The notes beneath the pieces were generated by a model, which searched no databases, was not told the origin of the DNA, and saw only the letters and a list, made by a program, of their open reading frames with translations. A DNA stretch of 5,357 bases from Spirochaetaceae bacterium. Lineage in GTDB: Bacteria; Spirochaetota; Spirochaetia; Treponematales; Breznakiellaceae. The stretch is taken from contig JAIRMO010000114.1 in the NCBI GenBank assembly GCA_031258625.1, forward strand, positions 1 through 5,357. Reading direction: 5' to 3'. Positions 1 to 2,591 of this stretch are shown piece by piece; within the stretch, counting starts at the first letter, position 1; the number at the start of each line of letters is the position of its first letter. The position numbers were made by a program, and so were the translations under genes.

Positions 1-83
1 ATCCAGTATCCGTCGTCAGTTTCTCCCAGGATATCAAAATATTCAATCCTGCCGGCGTGGGTTTTAATATAATACCGTTTCAT
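1..83 (-). CDS. 5' end of a small hypothetical protein, cut by the window edge
   Basis: Read on the minus strand, an ATG at 83-81 opens a frame that stays open to the window edge (27 full codons). The peptide begins MKRYYIKTHAGRIEYFDILG and continues with an acidic Glu-Thr-Asp-Asp stretch and Gly-Tyr-Trp. A good Shine-Dalgarno, GGGGAG at 96-91, sits 7 nt before the ATG and fixes the start. The N-terminus is charged and beta-like (alternating Tyr, Ile, Lys), with no signal peptide or membrane segment, so a small cytoplasmic protein is likely. I do not recognise a family with a known function. The gene is separated from the next minus-strand gene (410-1228) by a strong terminator at 256-286, so it is probably transcribed from its own promoter in the hairpin-rich region 84-255. 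The stop codon and full length lie outside the window. Confidence 0.7.
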   Translation of the reverse strand, partial: MKRYYIKTHAGRIEYFDILGETDDGYW

Positions 84-109
84 TTGAAATCTCCCCATAA
101 TCATACAAA

Positions 110-167
110 GCCATTCCAAAACTTCAGTTTCTAGAATGGCCCCCTTAGTATAGAAACTGACGTTTCT
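110..167. repeat. Overlapping, mutually exclusive inverted repeats ahead of the 1-83 gene
   Basis: Three stems compete for the same bases. GCCATTC (110-116) pairs with GAATGGC (134-140). TCAGTTTCTA (124-133) pairs with TAGAAACTGA (151-160). AGAAAC (152-157) pairs with GTTTCT (162-167) across a TGAC loop. Forming the middle stem breaks the other two. On the minus strand this would lie in or just before the leader of the 1-83 gene, ending about 14 nt before its Shine-Dalgarno. As DNA, the 124-160 palindrome also covers the candidate -10 TATACT at 152-147, so it could equally be a protein-binding operator. Confidence 0.5.
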
Positions 168-180
168 GAACAACCCTGGC

Positions 181-207
181 AGAGAAACCGGACCGGCCGG
201 TTTCTCT
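181..207. repeat. Perfect 11-bp inverted repeat (hairpin)
   Basis: AGAGAAACCGG (181-191) is the exact reverse complement of CCGGTTTCTCT (197-207), with a 5-base ACCGG loop. There is no run of T on either side, so it is a poor intrinsic terminator. It carries two more copies of the GTTTCT/AGAAAC core found at 127-167, which suggests it belongs to the same regulatory cluster. Confidence 0.6.
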
Positions 208-249
208 ATGATTATTATCGGAAAACAGCAGGGAAGACCTTAAGGCGGT

Positions 250-286
250 AAATAAAAATCCCCGCCGCGGAGCGCGGCGGGGATTT
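250..286 (-). terminator. Intrinsic terminator of the 410-1228 lipoprotein gene
   Basis: A perfect 14-bp GC-rich stem is formed by 256-269 (AAATCCCCGCCGCG) and 273-286 with a 3-base loop. Read on the minus strand it is followed by GATTTTTATTTA, a proper T tract. On the plus strand no T tract follows (GATTTGAAGATTTC), so it works mainly for minus-strand transcription. It ends the transcript of the 410-1228 gene, 123 nt after its stop codon. Confidence 0.85.
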
Positions 287-409
287 GAAGATTTCTCCTT
301 AAAATCTGTGCGTATGCGGGGAATCCCCCGCGCCCCCGGTTTTACGCCCCGGCAGGGCGGGGATAAACCCAAAGGGGATTAAACCAATTCCACCGAAAGG
401 GAAATTTTG

Positions 410-1228
410 CTACTTCAACTGGGATATAAGAAATTTCCCCCGGGAATTCAATAAATCCTGTATATCCCCATAGGGGATGCTTATTTTCACCGCCCCTGCC
501 GAATAGGGGGCTATTTCATAGGGATCCCAATAAAAATTAATGCCCCCCGGGGTAAGGAAAAAGTTTTCGGAGGGTTCCACCGAATCTTTAAAATAATTCC
601 CGGTGGAGAGGGGCGCCCCAGGCTCCAGCGCTGAATAGGCCCGCAAAGCGTCCTCAACCCGGGTTTTGAGCGCCGCCCTGGTCCCGTCAAGGAACAGATC
701 CTGCAGGCGGATCTGCTTTTTGTCAACTAAATCAATAACAAAATAATCTTTTTCCCGCATGCCATGGGCGCCGCCGGTATAATACTCCTTTTGCCGGCTA
801 ATTACCTGCAACCGGGAGTGATCGGAGACCTTATGGGTTTCCTCGTAGGTCCAGTTAAGCACGGCGGAAGGGAGATCCGCGGATTCCCCCATCTGGGTAC
901 GCATATCAAGATAGACATCTTCATAATCCCGGATAAGGTGATCCACGTATACCTCCGGGCTTAAACCGTCATAAAGGAGGCCCCGGAGCAGATCATCCCC
1001 TCCGGGTTCCAGAAGGACTAAAGATAATTCCATCTGGGGGCTTTTTTTGCCCTGCGCAGGAGAGAGAACCGTCACCGTATTGAGGGTTATCGCCTCGTAA
1101 GGAGCGGTTTGAGGGTTAGGCCCTCTTTGAAGGGCAGCGCTTTTGGGGCTGCCGGCACAACTGATGAAGATCAGCGATAAAACAGAGAAAAACCAGAGAG
1201 CTGGTTTTTTTAAAAAAACTATTACCAT
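410..1228 (-). CDS. Lipoprotein with DUF4163/DUF3298 (RsiV/PdaC-like) domains
   Basis: The product has 272 residues. The N-terminus is a lipoprotein signal: Lys-Lys at 7-8, a hydrophobic core at 10-22, and a relaxed lipobox Phe-Ile-Ser before Cys24, as spirochaetes often have. A low-complexity linker rich in Pro and Ala follows to about residue 43. Residues about 45-160 fit a DUF4163-type domain ending in the characteristic YYTGGAHG (149-156). Residues about 175-262 fit DUF3298, with Asp-Leu-Phe at 177-179, FFLTPGGINFYWDPYEIAPY (223-242) and Val-Lys-Ile-Ser-Ile-Pro-Tyr near 247-253. In other bacteria this domain pair occurs in the lysozyme-sensing anti-sigma factor RsiV and in the peptidoglycan deacetylase PdaC. 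Here there is no deacetylase domain and no cytoplasmic anti-sigma segment, so the role is unknown; envelope sensing or binding of a cell-wall compound is an inference. The stop is TAG at 412-410. No Shine-Dalgarno precedes the ATG, in line with a leaderless transcript. The gene is divergent from the methyltransferase. Confidence 0.85.
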   Translation of the reverse strand: MVIVFLKKPALWFFSVLSLIFISCAGSPKSAALQRGPNPQTAPYEAITLNTVTVLSPAQGKKSPQMELSLVLLEPGGDDLLRGLLYDGLSPEVYVDHLIRDYEDVYLDMRTQMGESADLPSAVLNWTYEETHKVSDHSRLQVISRQKEYYTGGAHGMREKDYFVIDLVDKKQIRLQDLFLDGTRAALKTRVEDALRAYSALEPGAPLSTGNYFKDSVEPSENFFLTPGGINFYWDPYEIAPYSAGAVKISIPYGDIQDLLNSRGKFLISQLK

Positions 1229-1235
1229 AATTATG

Positions 1236-1264
1236 AATATGCTATAATTAATCTATCCTGTCAA
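1236..1264 (-). promoter_or_regulatory. Sigma-70-type promoter for the 410-1228 gene, probably giving a leaderless mRNA
   Basis: On the minus strand, TTGACA (1264-1259, consensus) is followed by exactly 17 bp and then CATATT (1241-1236, 4 of 6 matches to TATAAT). Only 7 nt separate the -10 box from the ATG at 1228. The start of transcription would therefore fall at or within a base or two of the initiation codon, which agrees with the lack of any Shine-Dalgarno there. Confidence 0.65.
1240..1248 (+). promoter_or_regulatory. Extended -10 promoter for the methyltransferase gene
   Basis: TGCTATAAT (1240-1248) is a perfect extended -10 element (TGnTATAAT). The best -35 candidate is ATTACC (1221-1226, spacing 16), which is weak, as is usual with an extended -10. 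Transcription would start near 1255, giving a leader of about 74 nt. That leader includes the perfect palindrome GGAACGTTCC (1293-1302), a possible operator. The box lies inside the spacer of the divergent minus-strand promoter. Confidence 0.6.
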
Positions 1265-1328
1265 TAAAAAAATCGGCGGGTAACGGCGGGGCGGAACGTT
1301 CCCGGCGCCGAAAACAAGCTGGAAAACA

Positions 1329-2108
1329 ATGGGAAAACAAGAATGGTTTTTGGATACCACCTTTTGGGAAGAATACGCTCCCATCATCTTCGACGCCAAA
1401 CGGTGGAGCGAAGTGCCCGTGGTGGCCGACGGGATTACCCGCTGGTCGAAACTCAGGCTTTATGACGAAGCTCCGGCGCTTCCGCCCAGGGGCCCTCCCC
1501 GGGTGCTGGATATTTGCTGCGGATTCGGACGGATCACCCTGGAACTGGCCCGGCGGGGCTTTTATCCCACCGGGGTGGATATTACCGAAACCTACCTTGC
1601 CGCCGCCCGGGAGGACGCGGCCTACGAAAAGCTGGATATTGAATTTGTCCATGCCGATGCCCGTTCCTTTAAACGGCCCGGCGTTTTTGACGCGGCGGTC
1701 AACCTCTATATTTCCTTCGGCTATTTTGAAGATCCCCGGGACGACCGGCTTATGGCAAAAAACGTCTACGATTCCCTTAAACCCGGCGGGGTTTTTATCA
1801 TCGAAACCCTGGGCAAGGAGATCGCGGCCAGGGATTTTGTGGAATCCGAGTGGTTTGAACGGGCGGGATACCTGGTCCTCACCCAGTATACCCCCCTGGA
1901 TTCCTGGGGAAGCCTGCAAAACCGGTGGATCCTCATCGGGAAGGACCGCCGAATCGAGCGGACCTTTACCCAGCGGCTCTACGCCGCCTCGGAACTGCGG
2001 GCCCTCCTCCGGGAAACCGGTTTCTCCTCGGTGGAACTCTACGGCGGCTGGGACGAATCCCCCTACGATCACCGGGCCGCGGCCCTCATCGCGGTGGCCC
2101 AGCGCTAA
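1329..2108 (+). CDS. Class I SAM-dependent methyltransferase
   Basis: The product has 259 residues, normal for a single-domain class I methyltransferase, and is soluble and cytoplasmic. The Rossmann-fold motifs are in order: motif I VLDICCGFGR (59-68; the CCGxGR form of the glycine-rich SAM loop), the acidic ribose-binding Asp84 in GVDIT (82-86), HADAR (108-112), motif IV with FDAAVNLYISFGYF (120-133), and motif V LKPGGVFIIET (150-160). The N-terminal segment rich in Trp and Phe (FWEEYAPIIFDAKRW, 12-26) and the C-terminal ELRALLRETGF (222-232) with YGGWDESPYDH (238-248) are typical of the Methyltransf_25/11 (PF13649-like) group, which acts on small molecules in most studied cases. The substrate cannot be told from sequence. 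The frame opens after TAA at 1281-1283 and its first start codon is ATG 1329; the Shine-Dalgarno is weak (GGA at 1321-1323). It stands alone, divergent from the lipoprotein gene at 410-1228, and has no close downstream partner. Confidence 0.9.
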   Translation: MGKQEWFLDTTFWEEYAPIIFDAKRWSEVPVVADGITRWSKLRLYDEAPALPPRGPPRVLDICCGFGRITLELARRGFYPTGVDITETYLAAAREDAAYEKLDIEFVHADARSFKRPGVFDAAVNLYISFGYFEDPRDDRLMAKNVYDSLKPGGVFIIETLGKEIAARDFVESEWFERAGYLVLTQYTPLDSWGSLQNRWILIGKDRRIERTFTQRLYAASELRALLRETGFSSVELYGGWDESPYDHRAAALIAVAQR

Positions 2109-2220
2109 GGACGCCGGAACTGACGGCGCCCGGATCCCGGAAACTTCTTACTCCCTTTTTTGTATTTTTTTTCAAAATCCCTTGTTTTTTTTATTTTTAT
2201 GAGCTATATTTACTAACAGT

Positions 2221-2253
2221 GGCTGTTCCAAAACCGTAGTTTTTGGAACAGCC
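2221..2253. repeat. Palindromic repeat, copy 1 of the GTTCCAAAAC type
   Basis: GGCTGTTCCAAAA (2221-2233) pairs perfectly over 13 bp with TTTTGGAACAGCC (2241-2253) around a 7-base loop. No T run follows the right arm, so it is not a typical terminator. Related sequences occur at 2305-2328 and, more loosely, at 110-140, which suggests a dispersed palindromic element. Confidence 0.7.
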
Positions 2254-2304
2254 TCCTCAATTCTGGTGAAAAACGGGCCTTTGACCGGGTTTTCCAGGAA
2301 CATG

Positions 2305-2328
2305 TCCAAAACGCGCTCGGGTTTTGGA
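2305..2328. repeat. Palindromic repeat, degenerate copy of the GTTCCAAAAC type
   Basis: TCCAAAAC (2305-2312) pairs with GTTTTGGA (2321-2328) around an 8-base loop. The flanks continue the likeness to the 2221-2253 copy (left GT, right AC, then AAGCTCAAT against GCCTCCTCAAT), so this looks like a decayed second copy. Confidence 0.5.
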
Positions 2329-2385
2329 ACAAGCTCAATGAACGCTGAGTACATTCCGATTGATACTATACTGAACTAAAGAAAC

Positions 2386-2391
2386 AGGAGG
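2386..2391 (+). promoter_or_regulatory. Strong ribosome-binding site of the leader ORF
   Basis: AGGAGG, part of a longer AGGAGGGG, lies 4 nt before an ATG at 2396. It is the best Shine-Dalgarno match in the window, and it points to real translation of the otherwise unremarkable 30-codon frame that follows. Confidence 0.6.
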
Positions 2392-2395
2392 GGCT

Positions 2396-2488
2396 ATGCC
2401 CGGATGCTTTAACCGCCGTTTTCGCATGGTTGGTAACAACCCGGCAAATGTTTTACCCCCCCCCCCCCCCCCCCCCTGCAGTTTGTAG
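2396..2488 (+). CDS. Short leader ORF reading through the C21 tract
   Basis: The ORF encodes 30 residues: MPGCFNRRFRMVGNNPANVL, then seven Pro encoded by the 21-C tract, then Cys-Ser-Leu and TAG at 2486-2488. The start is supported by AGGAGG 4 nt upstream. The peptide has no recognisable domain, so the likely role is as a leader or as a variable N-terminal extension of the downstream lipoprotein rather than an independent protein. With 21 C the frame stops 9 nt after the tract. With 20 (or 23) C it would pass into the lipoprotein frame, which has no stop between the tract and ATG 2592. With 22 C it would stop a few codons later, after CTG CAG TTT GTA GCT TTT. Translation is inferred only, and the true tract length may differ because homopolymers are error-prone in sequencing. 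Confidence 0.45.
   Translation: MPGCFNRRFRMVGNNPANVLPPPPPPPCSL
2456..2476 (+). repeat. Homopolymeric C21 tract, candidate phase-variation switch
   Basis: There are 21 uninterrupted C on the plus strand (G21 on the minus strand), 115 bp before the start codon of the large lipoprotein and inside the short leader ORF. Long poly-G/C runs change length by slipped-strand mispairing. In Treponema pallidum such tracts upstream of tpr genes alter their transcription. Here the tract could act through spacing or DNA structure, or by changing the leader reading frame. Confidence 0.9.
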
Positions 2489-2579
2489 CTTTTTAGACCT
2501 TTTTCTTCCCCCGCGCTCATTCCTCTCTGCTTTCTCTTGCTTTGGTATCTTACCCCCGTCGAAGAGGAATCAATACCTC

Positions 2580-2585
2580 AAGGAG
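2580..2585 (+). promoter_or_regulatory. Ribosome-binding site that fixes the lipoprotein start
   Basis: AAGGAG lies 6 nt before ATG 2592. It decides in favour of this start over the in-frame TTG at 2430, because the peptide from 2592 begins directly with a textbook lipoprotein signal. Confidence 0.85.
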
Positions 2586-2591
2586 TTATCT

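Larger units (their letters stand above)
84..409. other. Non-coding region between two minus-strand genes: hairpins, terminator, structured 3' UTR
   Basis: I find no convincing gene here. A 75-codon minus-strand frame (372-145) runs straight through the terminator hairpin, has no ribosome-binding site and is Arg/Pro-rich, so it is not credible. From right to left the region holds a 123-nt GC-rich 3' UTR of the 410-1228 gene with small stems (for example 316-321 with 326-331), the terminator at 256-286, a perfect 11-bp hairpin at 181-207, and a cluster of mutually exclusive small hairpins at 110-167. Possible minus-strand -10 boxes for the 1-83 gene are TATACT (152-147) and TATGAT (105-100). 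Both have poor or badly spaced -35 partners, so I do not call either one. Confidence 0.6.
2109..2591. other. Long intergenic region: T-rich tracts, palindromic repeats, leader ORF, poly-C tract
   Basis: After the methyltransferase stop there is a weak stem (2112-2116 with 2124-2128) and then T-rich DNA with runs of 6 to 8 T between 2156 and 2198. These may jointly end transcription, but they do not form a canonical terminator. Two related palindromes follow (2221-2253 and 2305-2328), separated by an imperfect hairpin around 2263-2297. A possible plus-strand -10 TATACT (2367-2372) with a weak -35 CTGAGT (2345-2350, spacing 16) would start transcription near 2379, just ahead of the leader ORF. 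The stretch 2477-2570 is strongly pyrimidine-rich on the plus strand and forms the leader of the large lipoprotein gene. Confidence 0.6.

Noticed and set aside
287..409. A small gene or RNA in the GC-rich stretch between the 410-1228 stop codon and its terminator
   Set aside because: An AAGGAG on the minus strand (300-295) has no start codon at a usable distance, and the only plus-strand ATG frame (22 codons) has no ribosome-binding site. The stems fit a structured 3' UTR.
2013..2024. Palindrome GAAACCGGTTTC, similar to the hairpin at 181-207
   Set aside because: It lies inside the methyltransferase coding sequence (Glu-Thr-Gly-Phe) and is explained by the conserved C-terminal motif.
1248..2072. 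A 274-codon minus-strand open frame opposite the methyltransferase
   Set aside because: It is a shadow of the methyltransferase gene. No motif is recognisable, and it overlaps the divergent promoter region.
1462..2239. Further plus-strand frames within and after the methyltransferase gene
   Set aside because: They are Pro/Ser/Arg-rich out-of-frame readings of a gene whose own frame shows all class I methyltransferase motifs.
2172..2354. A 60-codon minus-strand frame across the palindromic repeats
   Set aside because: There is no ribosome-binding site before its ATG, and most of the peptide is made from the palindromes and T-rich tracts, so it is more likely repeat DNA than a gene.
2430..2591. 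An N-terminal extension of the lipoprotein from the in-frame TTG at 2430
   Set aside because: TTG 2430 has no Shine-Dalgarno, the extension is a low-complexity Pro run plus pyrimidine-coded residues, and ATG 2592 has a strong ribosome-binding site and begins a perfect lipoprotein signal.
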